This document shows positions 10,673 to 20,429 of a stretch of 64,000 nucleotides of DNA, piece after piece. Made by a program: the position numbers and the translations under genes. The stretch is from Mauremys mutica. Lineage: Eukaryota; Chordata; Testudines; Geoemydidae. The DNA is taken from positions 51,730,524 to 51,794,523 of the forward strand of contig NC_059082.1 of the NCBI RefSeq assembly GCF_020497125.1, written 5' to 3'. Each line of letters opens with the position of its first letter. The stretch's first letter is position 1. The notes beneath the pieces are model-generated. The model ran no database searches and was not told the origin of the DNA. It worked only from the letters and a program-made list of their open reading frames with translations.

Positions 10673-10862
10673 CACCTCTACCTCGATATAACGCAACCTG
10701 ATATAACATGAATTTGGATATAACATTGTAAAGCAGTGCTCCAGGGGGGCGGGGCTGCGCACTCCGGTGGATCAAAGCAAGTTCAATATAACGCGTTTTC
10801 ACCTATAATATGGTAAGATATTTTTTGGCTCCCGAGGACAGCGTTCTATCAAGGTAGAGGTG
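10673..10862. mobile_element. Mariner/Tigger-type MITE with TA target site
   Basis: The 190-bp element begins CACCTCTACCTCGATATAAC and ends with its inverted complement (GTTCTATCAAGGTAGAGGTG). TA dinucleotides lie directly outside at 10671-10672 and 10863-10864, the target duplication expected for Tc1/mariner transposons. The interior has further ATATAACGC repeats. It has no transposase. Its position inside the Penelope-like element makes it the younger insertion. Confidence 0.88.
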
Positions 10863-10878
10863 TATATATATCTGATAG

Positions 10879-11226
10879 TATGGCAGAGGCTTGTTCACCT
10901 GCACATCTGCTAATATGATGTATGCCATCATGTGCCAGCAATGCCCCTCTGCCATGTACATTGGCCAAACCGGACAGTCTCTACGCAAAAGAATAAATGG
11001 ACACAAATCAGACGTCAAGAATCATAACAGTCAAAAACCAGTTGGAGAACACTTTAATCTCCCTGATCACTCAATTACAGACCTAAAAGTCACAAATCTT
11101 CAACAGAAAAACTTCAAAAACAGACTCCAACGAGAAACTACAGAACTGGAATTAATTTGCAAACTGGACACCATTAAATTAGGCTTGAATAAGGACTGGA
11201 AGTGGATGGGTTATTACACAGAGTAA
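10879..11226 (+). CDS. GIY-YIG endonuclease domain of a Penelope-like element (fragment)
   Basis: An open frame runs from just after a stop at 10876 to TAA at 11224-11226. No real start is visible: the sequence is a C-terminal remnant of a longer polyprotein. It reads CQQCPSAMYIGQTGQSLRKR and then INGHKSD. That is the Cys-x2-Cys segment followed by the YIG core, the conserved Arg and the His of the GIY-YIG nuclease fused to Penelope reverse transcriptases. The nuclease nicks target DNA during retrotransposition. The N-terminal GIY half is represented by MMYAIMC. The upstream reverse transcriptase is absent, so the fragment cannot move on its own. It is intact over about 115 codons, which suggests fairly recent insertion or simply a short decay time. 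Confidence 0.75.
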   Translation, partial: YGRGLFTCTSANMMYAIMCQQCPSAMYIGQTGQSLRKRINGHKSDVKNHNSQKPVGEHFNLPDHSITDLKVTNLQQKNFKNRLQRETTELELICKLDTIKLGLNKDWKWMGYYTE

Positions 11227-11570
11227 AAACTATTTCCCCATGCTAATTTTCCCCCTACTGTTACTCGCACCTTCTTGTCAACTGTTTGAAATGGGCCATC
11301 CTGATTATCACTACAAAAGTTTTTTTTTTCTCCTGCTGCTAATAGTCCAGCTTAAATGATTATTCTCCTTAGAGTTGGTATGGCAACAGCCATTTTTTCA
11401 TATTCTCTGTGTGTGTGTATCTCTCTCTCTAGATATATCTTCCTACTGTATTTTCCACTGCATGCATCCGATGAAGTGGGCTTTAGCCCACAAAAGCTTA
11501 TGCCCAAATAAATTTGTTAGTCTCTAAGGTGCCACAAGTACTCCTCATTCTTTTTATGTTTCCCATATGC

Positions 11571-11643
11571 GACTGTTGCTGTTATGGGGAGTGTCGACAA
11601 GTCATCTAGGGGAAAGTGTTCCTGGGGGAAATGTTACTTGTAA
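11571..11643. repeat. Right arm of the palindrome
   Basis: Reverse complement of the arm at 10118-10189. Just outside, around 11636-11665, is a smaller imperfect palindrome (ACTTGTAAGTG ... CACTTACAAAG). Confidence 0.85.
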
Positions 11644-11799
11644 GTGTTGGTTGCACTTACAAAGTGTTGCTGCAAATAAGCGTCAACTGTAGTGGTATTT
11701 CCCACAAAGTGGAATATCCAGTTTTCACCCATCTTTAAACATTAATGGTGGATTAACTGATTTGGATCAAACAAAGCTAAACTGAGGCAGGGTGATTGG

Positions 11800-12125
11800 A
11801 ATTAGATTCAGGAGAGCTGAGTTCTAATCCCACTTGTGCCTCAGATCTACAGGGTAGCTTTGGGTAGATCACTTTGCCTGGTCCCCCTTCCATCATTTGT
11901 TTCTCTTGTCGGTTTAAACTGCAAGATCTTTGGCTCAGGAACCATCCCTTGTTATTTGTTTGTCTGGTGTCTAGTGCCGTGGAGCCCTGATCGCATCTCA
12001 GACCTCTAGGAGCTTCTGTAATACAAACATATATTGATTATGTATATTGTGATGGAACCCAGGAGTTTCAGGGGCCTGCGATCCCCATTGTGCTAGGTGC
12101 TGTACGAACACAGAACAGACAGACA
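11800..12125 (+). repeat. Old MIR-like SINE plus second repeat tail
   Basis: The first part (GAGCTGAGTTCTAATCCCAC, then TTTGGGTAGATCACTTTGCC) is a diverged MIR-like core. From about 12060 the sequence AGGTGCTGTACGAACACAGA and GACAGTCCCTGCCCAGATAA follows. That is the same tail as at 33490-33565 and 23345-23400, here probably in the opposite orientation. Confidence 0.5.
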
Positions 12126-12129
12126 GTCC

Positions 12130-14745
12130 CTGCCCAGATAACTGAATCTGTTTGAAGGTTTGACATGGGTTATATTTTTTCCTTATTGTTTCCTTTGTGC
12201 AGTTCTTGGTTCCAACCAAGACCGAAATCTGGAATCTAATCTGGTCTCTTTGTCTAATCTCTCTATGGTCTAACTTCACCGGTTCCAGTCCTGTTCCATA
12301 TAGACAAGCAGCTCCATAACTAAAACCAACATGCAGGCATTGGTACTGCTGAGCAGCTTTAAAGGAGCCCAAGAATGCTGTGGCTAATGGGATGAGAAGG
12401 GGTCATCCTCCAACCTCTGGTCCCTCTAGGTCAGGACTGAGGCACTGGCAGATGCTGGTGTTGTGTGAAGCATGCCCTGCACGTGTTGAGAGAGACTTCT
12501 CCAGACACTCCAGGGTGTTGCTCTGGCAGCTTTCCTGAACACTCTCAGCTCACACAGACACCCAAATTAAATACTGATTTACACAGCCCTGCTACCCTAC
12601 AGAACAAGGACTCGTGCTCTGGGAGATGAGCTGTGTGATAAACTGCCCTCGGTCTTTCTCGTTTCAGCAGGAAGCGAAGGGAAATGTGCAGACAGCTCCG
12701 GGTGGGGAAGCACAGCTGGGAAGCTGGAAGGGCTGCCTGCTTTGCCTGTTGTTATTTCTGTTACTGGGCTCTGAGCACTAGGAGCTGTCCAACCCCAGCA
12801 TGAGACACAGCCCTAAATAGACAAAACAGAGGAGCAAAGCAACTTGCTTCAGATCATGCAGTGGGTCAGGGATCAAACTGGGACTAGAACTCACGTCTGC
12901 AGAGTCCTAATCTAGTGTCCAACCACCTAGGCTAGGCTATGCACTCCCTTCCCTGTCCCAGTGGGATCTGAAGTTGTGCAGGAAATATCTTGTAGGTTCC
13001 CAGCTTTTGCTGGACTGGGTTCAGGTCAGTCACTACAAGCAGATGCCCTGCCCGTGAGTAATTAGCACCTCAGTGGTGGGGCAGCTCTAGGAGGGTGCAT
13101 GAGGCTTGTATGCTCCTATCTCAGGTTTGCTAAGGGGGGTGGATCGCTTTACATAATCCACTGCCTTTCAGATCCACCAGGTGGGGCTGCAAACCAGCAC
13201 CTCTGGGGGTCAGGCTGATGGAGGAAAGCTTCTATCCAAGCCATGGTCATGGAGCAGCCTGATGCACAGCTGGTCTTAAACAGGCAGGTGCTTTGTTTAG
13301 ATCCCCCACAAGGAGTGAAATTCACCCTGTGCAAAGGGCCAGCACGAGGCCTGGCCACTTGGAAGCTACCCAGACACTTCAGTGAGTAGAGAATGGAGCT
13401 GCCCACCTCTGCCACTATTCCACTGCCCAGGCCCCAGAACGGTGCCATCATCGCCACTTGCATTTAAATACAAACCTATGGGGGACAATTTCAAAAGTGC
13501 CCTGGAGAGGTGTGGCACTTCCCCACTGAAAGCCAAGGGGAGTTAGGCACCTGGCTCTAGTTTTCCACAGAACTCATCCCCGACAGCTGTCACTTACTGC
13601 TCACCTTCAGAGCTTTCCTGCAGGCAACTTTCTATACTCCCTCCTCTGTTCTCAGGCAGCTCTCTCCTGACGCTCTCTCTGCCTGTCTGTCTCACTTCTG
13701 GATGCCTAGATGAGATCTTTTAAGCCCAATTAGGGGACAGATGATGAATCACAGGTGCACTGGTCCCTGCTGCCTTTTACAAGGGGTTAGTGACCCTAGC
13801 CCACAGGGCCATCTGCAAACATCACAAGAGCCAGCAAACCAGTTTAATGATGCTGAGGAACTCTGGGGTTCTGCTGTGGGGTCTGGTCAACAGGGCCTCA
13901 CCTACAGGCAGTGTAACCAGGGACACAGCTCATTACACCAGCGTCCAGGACTATGGACTAGCCAGAGATTCTGGTGGCTCTTCATAGAGCAGTAGGTGCT
14001 CCAGGGCCCATTGATCTCAGGGACCCCTCACTCTCCCATGGCTGTGTCCAAACTAGGGTCCGTTTGCCATTCAGCTCTAGGGGTGGGAGTGTTGTCTAAA
14101 CAGGGCTCGAGGCAGCAGCCCTGCTCAAGGCAAGGCTACACAACACAGTGCCTAAAACACCAGCCGCCATCCAGAGCTCTGTCCACTAGGACTCCCACCA
14201 CTGCAGCTCCACCAGTGATGGCAACAGAGGGCGGTGGGAGCAAAGGGGTGCTGGTGCAGATGGAGCCTCATTTCCCTCCTCTGTCCCCAGCCGCTGTGGT
14301 TAGCGATGGCACTTCTGCCATCAGCTCCCCCAGCGGACACGTGCGGTGCTCTAGAACTTGCACCTGCTGATGGGCCATCAGAGCCCAGGTCTTCAGCAGT
14401 AGCTCTAGCATGGAGGCAGGGGCTGCTGGCAGCAGAAGGCTCAGAAGTGGGAGGCTGTGGGAGTAGAGCTTTGCCTGGGGCTGCGGACCCCCTGGAGCCG
14501 GCACAAGAGTGTCCGTCTTTGGTCAGGCTGGCCCCTGATACAGCTGCTGCTATCCCTTGGGCCAATGGTCTGTTTCTAGCTGAAGTTTCCCTGGCTTTGG
14601 GTGGGGTGACAAGGGATTGTGTTGCATGATCTGGAGTCTCCTAGCTAGGCCTAGGTAGACAGTGGACATGGTAGATCTCTTCATCATGTGATCAGCGGAG
14701 AGCAATAGCCTACCTATAAAATAATTTCACCAGAGAGAAAGAAGG
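12130..14745. other. Non-coding stretch with one MIR-like fragment
   Basis: A minus-strand MIR-like fragment is visible at about 12835-12945 (CAAAGCAACTTGCTTCAGAT, GGGACTAGAACTCACGTCTG). The rest is moderately GC-rich. Overlapping open frames at 14152-14629 on both strands occur in a GC-rich patch and show no domain, so I do not call them. Confidence 0.35.
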
Positions 14746-14749
14746 AGGA

Positions 14750-14990
14750 GGCCAAAGCATGGGACAAGGAACTGAGACCTCTGGGTTCTATTCCTGGCTC
14801 ACTGTGTGGCATTGAGCCCATCACTTCTGCTCTCTGTATCTCAGTTTTCTCCATGTGTACTGGGAGATAATGCTCTCTCCCAGAAGATGCAATCAGGGAC
14901 ATTGCTAAAGTGCTTTGAGATCCCCAGGAGGAAGGTGCGTGAGAATCAGAGTATTTCATTATTGTTATTGCTTTGGGGATAGGCACCTAA
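14750..14990 (+). repeat. MIR-like SINE
   Basis: The core CTGGGTTCTATTCCTGGCTC, then TCTCTGTATCTCAGTTTTCT, a partial TGGGAGATAATGCTCTCTCC and a 3' part AAAGTGCTTTGAGATCCCCA are present. It is a fairly complete copy. Confidence 0.75.
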
Positions 14991-14994
14991 TAAG

Positions 14995-17900
14995 TGGGTA
15001 TAACAGAGACAGACCGTGAGGTGAGAGTTCAGTGATGAAACCAAAACTCCGCAGATGTTAAACAGAATGGGCCCGATCCTTGTGTAACCCACCCTCTGTT
15101 GACCCAATGGAGCTGCAGCAGTTCACACCTGCTAGGGCTCTGGCCCAGTTTCTGCCCTCTCCCATGGCACAAGCTGTAATTCACACCGTCTGTAGCAGGT
15201 TTCCAAGGCAGGTGTTTTTTCCTTTCATTCCCTTCCCCAGGGAGCTCTCACCCCAGACACAGCGTCTGGTTTAAGCCGTCAGGTTGCTGCCTTTTACCCA
15301 ATTTTCTGACTGGATTGAGTGAGGGCCGAAGAGCTCAGGCAATGTGGTGGTTGATTTATTTCCCCTGGCCCAAGGTCACCTGGCGAGGGACTGGGCAGTG
15401 CCACTCTCATACAGCCAAGCCTCACTGAGATGTTTCCATTAGCATCTGCCTGCTCTGCTCATGTTAGATCCAGCTCTGAACCCATTGACTTCGACTCCAT
15501 TTAATAATCAGGTTGTTTCCTGGCCTGTAATTTTTTGATTGGTGCTGAGGTTTCCCACCCTGTAATTGACAAACAGACGCTCCGCCCCTCCATGCTGGTG
15601 TTCTGGTGGGAGCTTTTGTCACAGAGTCTCCAGGGCTGTTAACGAGTTGCCAATTACTTACTGGCAGAGCTCAAATACTGCTGCACCTAGAGGTTAAAAA
15701 CCTGTTGCCTCTGAATGCAGGGGAAGCATTGGGGTTTAATGTCTGTCTCTAACCCACTGCCTCATCCTTCACACCAGCACCTTCTGTGGGAGCCAAGCTG
15801 CTGTCCCCTGAAATGGAAAAGCCTATTAGGGAGTCCAGGCCATCTCTGTGGAAGGGATAACTCTCAGCCTGTGCCTCTGAGCTATTGGGGATCTGAGCCT
15901 GTGTGGGGGTAGGTGGCCTTGCTGCCCAGGAGCAGGCTCCTAAATCCTGTTAAGTATCCCAATAGCCTTCCTCGCAGCCCTCTTTCCCAGGGCGTCGGGA
16001 GGGGGTGAGATGAATACAGTGCACTGACAATAATGCAGCAGGTGACAGAGGTGCACCTGGTGCTGGACAGAAGTAGGTCAGCCCCAGACAGGTATCAAGT
16101 GTCAGGGCACAGATGAGCACAAACAGGGCAAGACAAGGCAGAGAGTGGCCTGTGCAGGAGGTGGCAGGAGTCTTGATTTGTCCTTTGGCAGCCATAGGCG
16201 TAGTTTTACTTCTGGGTTTGTGGGGGCAGCTACAGCCAGGCCAATAGGACTGGGGGCGGGGGGAATTCTGTGCCTCCCCAAGGCTTGCAGGGCTGGGGCT
16301 GCTGTGGGGTCACTGGTGGCCCGTTGGGCCGGGCACCTGCCCCGGTGTTTGTTTGGGTCTCACACAGAGACCTGTTTTTTTTGGTTGTCATTTTTCCGCC
16401 CCTGCGGCTTTGCAGCCTGGGTGGCTGCCCCGCTCACCCTGCCCTGGTTGCGGCCTTGTGCTTTCTCATCCTCCCTCACTCTGGGTCTGGAGAACAAAAG
16501 GCCTCATTTGTGTCTTAGTTCACTCCATCTGTTTATGAATACTTAACTGGAGACTTACAAAATGTGGAAGGTGGGCAAGGGGGGTGGATCCACATGGGTG
16601 AGTTATTATTGTTCTTCCCACCATTCCTCATGTGAATCCCCCTTAGCAGATTAGGAAGCACTAGTGACCCTCTGGAGCTGCTGCTGACTAGAGGTTGCGG
16701 GGAGTCCTATGGACAATTTTCAAAGGAGAGTTTGTGTTTTCTAACACACAAGAAGACTGATTCAAGACCACAGAATGGCAGAGAGAGATGAAAGGGGCTT
16801 GTGGGAAAAGATTTGGTACTAACAAATGCAAAGCCAGGGCTTCTAGCTTTCCCATGCTGTTCATTTCCACTGCTACCACAGAGCTCTGTACTGCATCAGT
16901 GAAAGCAGCCAGAGTCTCCCAAGTTTCATTTGCTGCTGCTTGGGAAAACTCTGAGCAGCAGCAGCTGGGGCTGTGATGCTCTCTGCAAACCCGGCATAAC
17001 ACCACTGCCTCATGTTTATATTTAGAACACGCCTCACAACTGTAAAGGCTAGAAACTTTTTAAAATTAAACAGCAGACAGGCGGAAACCATGTGGCCCCA
17101 GCTACTGAATTAAAGCAAGCTGATTTGGATCCTGTATCTGTAATAATGCCTTTCCATGACTTCTTCGTGTAACCAAACAGCGCACAGTTGCTGCAGGGAA
17201 TGAGTGGCGAGCGATCTGGGAAGGGATGTGTATGTGAGAGGCCCTCTCAAGCAGTCTACAATATAGACATGTTTGAAAACCATTTAAAGGCCACCTGTAG
17301 TTGGCAAATTATTTTTTCCCCTGGGCCCTTGGAAGACAGTCCAAAAAGAACCACTTTGTGTCTGGATCCCAATTCTAATGCTATTACTTGCACTTAAATA
17401 GGACTTTTCATCGAGAGATATTCCAGGTCTTGACAAATTTCATGTGTTGTTCCCTTATTCCAGATGGGGTAACTGAGGCAGAGTTTCAGACAAAACTTTA
17501 AAGAGTGATCAGCAGGGATCCTAGAAATCTGTTTGCCACAGAAAAACATGGAATTAGCTTTTTTTTTAGAGGGGTTTGGTTAATGCGGAGAGTCAGATAA
17601 TGGAGGTTCAGATAAACGGGGTTCTGCTGTACATCAGTAAAACATTGTGTTCAACTGATACCTCTAGATATTGTGGCTAGGGTATCCAAAGTTCAGCATT
17701 TCATTTTAATTGTGGAAAAATGCAGAATGTTGTTGTTTTTTTTAATTTGAGAATTTTGGATTTTTTAATCATGGAAAACTAGGATCCCTGGTGATCAGCC
17801 CTGACCTGCGCGGGACACAGAGACTAGGAGAGACAGAGAGCGTGTGTAGCTGCTCCCATAGCTTTGTGCCCTGGGCTGCTGCCTCACTTGCCACCCTGCA

Positions 17901-18195
17901 GGTGGGGTGGGGAGCAATGCCCCCCGGCTCTCCAGACTATGCCCATGTTGGCAGCCCTAGCTCAGTAACCAACAGGGCTATGGGATAACCCCGTAAAATG
18001 TACCTTTTGCAGATCCTCTGGAGAATTTGTAAGGAGAAATCTGGCTATGGAGAAAATAAAACTCCATTTCTTTGGGGGTGAATTTGGCTTCCACTCCAGG
18101 CAAACAGAAACACAGGCTGCGATGTCTTCTACCAGAGGACATGCCTGCCAGGTAGCAGAACTGGGCACCTATCACTGCTAACTAGGGCTTTAGCT
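14995..18195. other. Non-coding stretch, nothing firmly recognised
   Basis: No exon series or domain is visible. The segment 15470-15590 is AT-rich with homeobox-like and CCAAT-like words (TGTAATTTTTTGATTGGTG) and could be conserved non-coding DNA. A segment near 17565-17640 (GATAATGGAGGTTCAGATAA) resembles the interior of a decayed mariner-type MITE but lacks recognisable ends. Confidence 0.35.
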
Positions 18196-18204
18196 GGGTA
18201 AAAG

Positions 18205-18365
18205 AACATATGAACGGCCACACTAGATCAGACCAAAGGTCCAGCTAGCCCAGTATCCTGTCTTCCAATAGTGGCCAGGCCAGTGCTAGATGCCTCAGAG
18301 GGAACGAAGAGAACAGCTAATCATCAAGTGATCCATCCCCTGTCGCCCATTCCCAGCTTTTGGCA
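18205..18365. repeat. CR1 LINE fragment
   Basis: The sequence GATCAGACCAAAGGTCCAGC, then TAGCCCAGTATCCTGTCTTC and AAGTGATCCATCCCCTGTCG is the well-known CR1 subfamily segment abundant in turtles and crocodilians. It is directly followed by a T-rich dispersed repeat. Confidence 0.75.
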
Positions 18366-18760
18366 AAAGTTTTTCAACTGAAACTTTTTGCTTTGGTGAA
18401 AAATGCAGATTTGGCCTCACTGACATGGTTTGCAAATTTGTGGCAGCTTTTGTCAAATGGTTTCAGTTGAGGGGGGAAAAAACAACAAAACAATCTGAAA
18501 AAAAATTCAAAAAGTTTTGTGACATTTTTTGAACAAGCCTTTGATTTTTCTCAATTAAAAATGATATTTTTTATTTTGAAATTTCCTTTAATGTTGTTTA
18601 ATTTTTTTGTAAAACATTAAAAAACAATCAAAATGGATATAAAACGTTTTGTTTGACCTGAAAAAGATTTTTTTAATTGTTTGATTCACCAAATTTTTAT
18701 GTTTTTTAAATTTCATTTTGGGGATGACCCCAAACAATCTTTTTTTTTCGATTCTTCAGA
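18365..18760. repeat. T-rich dispersed repeat, copy 2
   Basis: An A/T-rich block with TTTTTCAACTGAAACTTTTT, GGTTTCAGTTGAGGGG and later TGAAATTTCCTTTAATG. It shares word composition with the copies near 9751, 21420 and 42450. It is non-coding. Confidence 0.5.
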
Positions 18761-18764
18761 ATTG

Positions 18765-19735
18765 CCAGTGACCTGGACAATCTGTTGTTTGCCCAGCTGT
18801 GCTCAGTGCCCGTTCTCAGCAGCCCTGTGGGCTCACCAGCGTGAGATTAGCAAGCTGCAGGGTGGGTATGCAGGAATGTCGGTGCAGGAGGCCCAGCATG
18901 GAGCTAGGAATGGGGGAAGCCCAATGTCCCACCAATTTTCTTGTATCAATCTTGGCCACTGTGTGGAGGTTGGGACCAGGGGTGTCACTCATTTGATTGA
19001 CCTGTATGTAGCCTTTCTCTGGGGGTGCTCAGAGCAGTCACAAACTTGCCCCAGGCCCCTGCAGTTGGGGGTTGCTCTGATACCCCATGTACCCATCCCT
19101 CATTACCCAGCTATGTTCCCTTCCGCCTCACACAGGCCCACTGTGGTCTGTCTCCGTCATGCACGTGCCTGGCTGTGATACTAAAATAGGGAGAACACTC
19201 TGTCAGCTAGCAGTGGGCAGGCTGCCATGGGGTAAAGTCAGACACTACCAGAGAGAGCCGGATAACAGGGACAAAGCCAAAGCAGCATTGGGAAATGTGA
19301 CTCTTGGGGAGAGAAGAGACGGCTGCTTACAGGAGACAGTCACTGTCTATAAATACATACAGCAGCCATGCAGTGAGGAAGAAGTGGGTGGATTATCCTC
19401 CCTAGTCAATGAGATAAATGATTCCTGTGCTTAAACAGAGAACAATTTCAGTCTGACTAGTAGGAAGCACCAATCAAGCCATTGAGCCCACAGAGGGAGC
19501 TGCCACATGGGAGTTATAGGATCGCCATCGTTGGAGAGCGTGAAGGGGGTTAGCCACAGGCTTCAGAGCTGGGCTTTAAGGATGACGTACGGCATTTGTC
19601 ACTCGCATTCTGTGTACATTGCTAGTTGCCCACTCTCTGCTGAGCTGGGATGGTGTACCCTTCGCTAACTGTGAGAGACTTTGCTTCAGGCTGAAACGGG
19701 AGGGTTGATCTTTGCGCGTGGAGCAAAACTCAGGA
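18765..19735. other. Non-coding stretch, nothing recognised
   Basis: Open frames of 165 and 115 codons overlap here. Neither has a recognisable domain nor splice-linked neighbours, so no gene is called. Confidence 0.3.
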
Positions 19736-19737
19736 GG

Positions 19738-19930
19738 AGGACCGTTTTGTGGTTAAGGCACTGGACAGGCACTGGGAGGTGGGTTCAATTTCTGGCTCTG
19801 CTGCACATCCTCTGTGCAGCCTTGCAACCCGCTTACTCTCCACGGCTCTTGGTTCCCCCTCGGTAAAGCGAGGCTGCACTTCTTATTTCCACTGAGAGCT
19901 CTTTGGGGCAGGCAGTATCTAGCACTATAT
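19738..19930 (+). repeat. MIR-like SINE
   Basis: TTTGTGGTTAAGGCACTGGA, TGGGTTCAATTTCTGGCTCT and GAGAGCTCTTTGGGGCAGGC are preserved. The head with GTGGTTAAGGCACTGG is the tRNA-derived B-box side of the SINE. Confidence 0.65.
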
Positions 19931-20224
19931 GAGTGGCCAGACTCCAGCAAGAGCTTCCCAAGCAGAAGCTGTCTGGCTCTCAGCAGGCACAGGCACTCAG
20001 TCCTGCCCCTTTTTGAGTCTGTTCCTGTGTTCCTTGCATCCCAGTGAATGTGTCCGTGGCTCGCTCGTTTCGCCAGCTAGAACCATGGCGCTGGCCCCAG
20101 CTGGTGAACAGTTCCCTCCATGTGTGTAGAACTCATTGCACCAGGGCCATGCTTTTTAGATGCGGTCTGTGATGTTGAGGGGCCTTATTTCCTGGGGGCT
20201 GAGGCATCGCTTTCCTCTTTGTTG

Positions 20225-20425
20225 GCAGTATGGTCTGGCAGCTAGTGCACTGGGCTCAGACTCGGCAGAACTGAGAACAGAACCTGGTCTCCAATCAGAT
20301 GTGGATTGAGACAAGTCACTTCACCTTCCTGGGCCTCAGTTTCCTCATCTGTAAAACAGGGACAATGATTCTTCCATCCTTGGTAAAACACTTTGAGGTC
20401 TGATGACGACAAATGATGAGCCTGG
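20225..20425 (+). repeat. MIR-like SINE
   Basis: TATGGTCTGGCAGCTAGTGC, GACAAGTCACTTCACCTTCC, GGGCCTCAGTTTCCTCATCT and GTAAAACAGGGACAATGATT follow each other in MIR order. This is one of the best-preserved copies in the window. Confidence 0.8.
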
Positions 20426-20429
20426 GGCA

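Larger units (their letters stand above)
10517..11558 (+). mobile_element. Penelope-like retroelement, 5'-truncated
   Basis: The element carries an open frame with the GIY-YIG endonuclease domain typical of Penelope-like elements. Inverted terminal segments flank it: a run near 10545-10640 is the reverse complement of 11455-11550 (shared words AAAGCTTATGCCCAAATAAA and TTAGTCTCTAAGGTGCC). A 10-bp duplication TTTCCCATAT at 10507-10516 and 11559-11568 fits a target duplication. The reverse transcriptase that should precede the endonuclease is missing. A separate MITE is inserted at 10673-10862. The whole element sits inside the palindrome delimited by 10118 and 11643. Confidence 0.8.

Noticed and set aside
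14152..14629. Paired open frames of 137 and 131 codons
   Set aside because: Located in a GC-rich patch with Ala/Ser/Pro-rich low-information translations on both strands.
16190..16270. Possible transposon end (CATAGGCGTAGTTTTACTTC)
   Set aside because: It resembles the start of a turtle hAT-like family, but no second end or target duplication could be found.
17565..17640. Possible mariner-type MITE interior
   Set aside because: Similar words exist (GATAATGGAGGTTCAGATAA), but terminal inverted repeats and a TA duplication were not identified.
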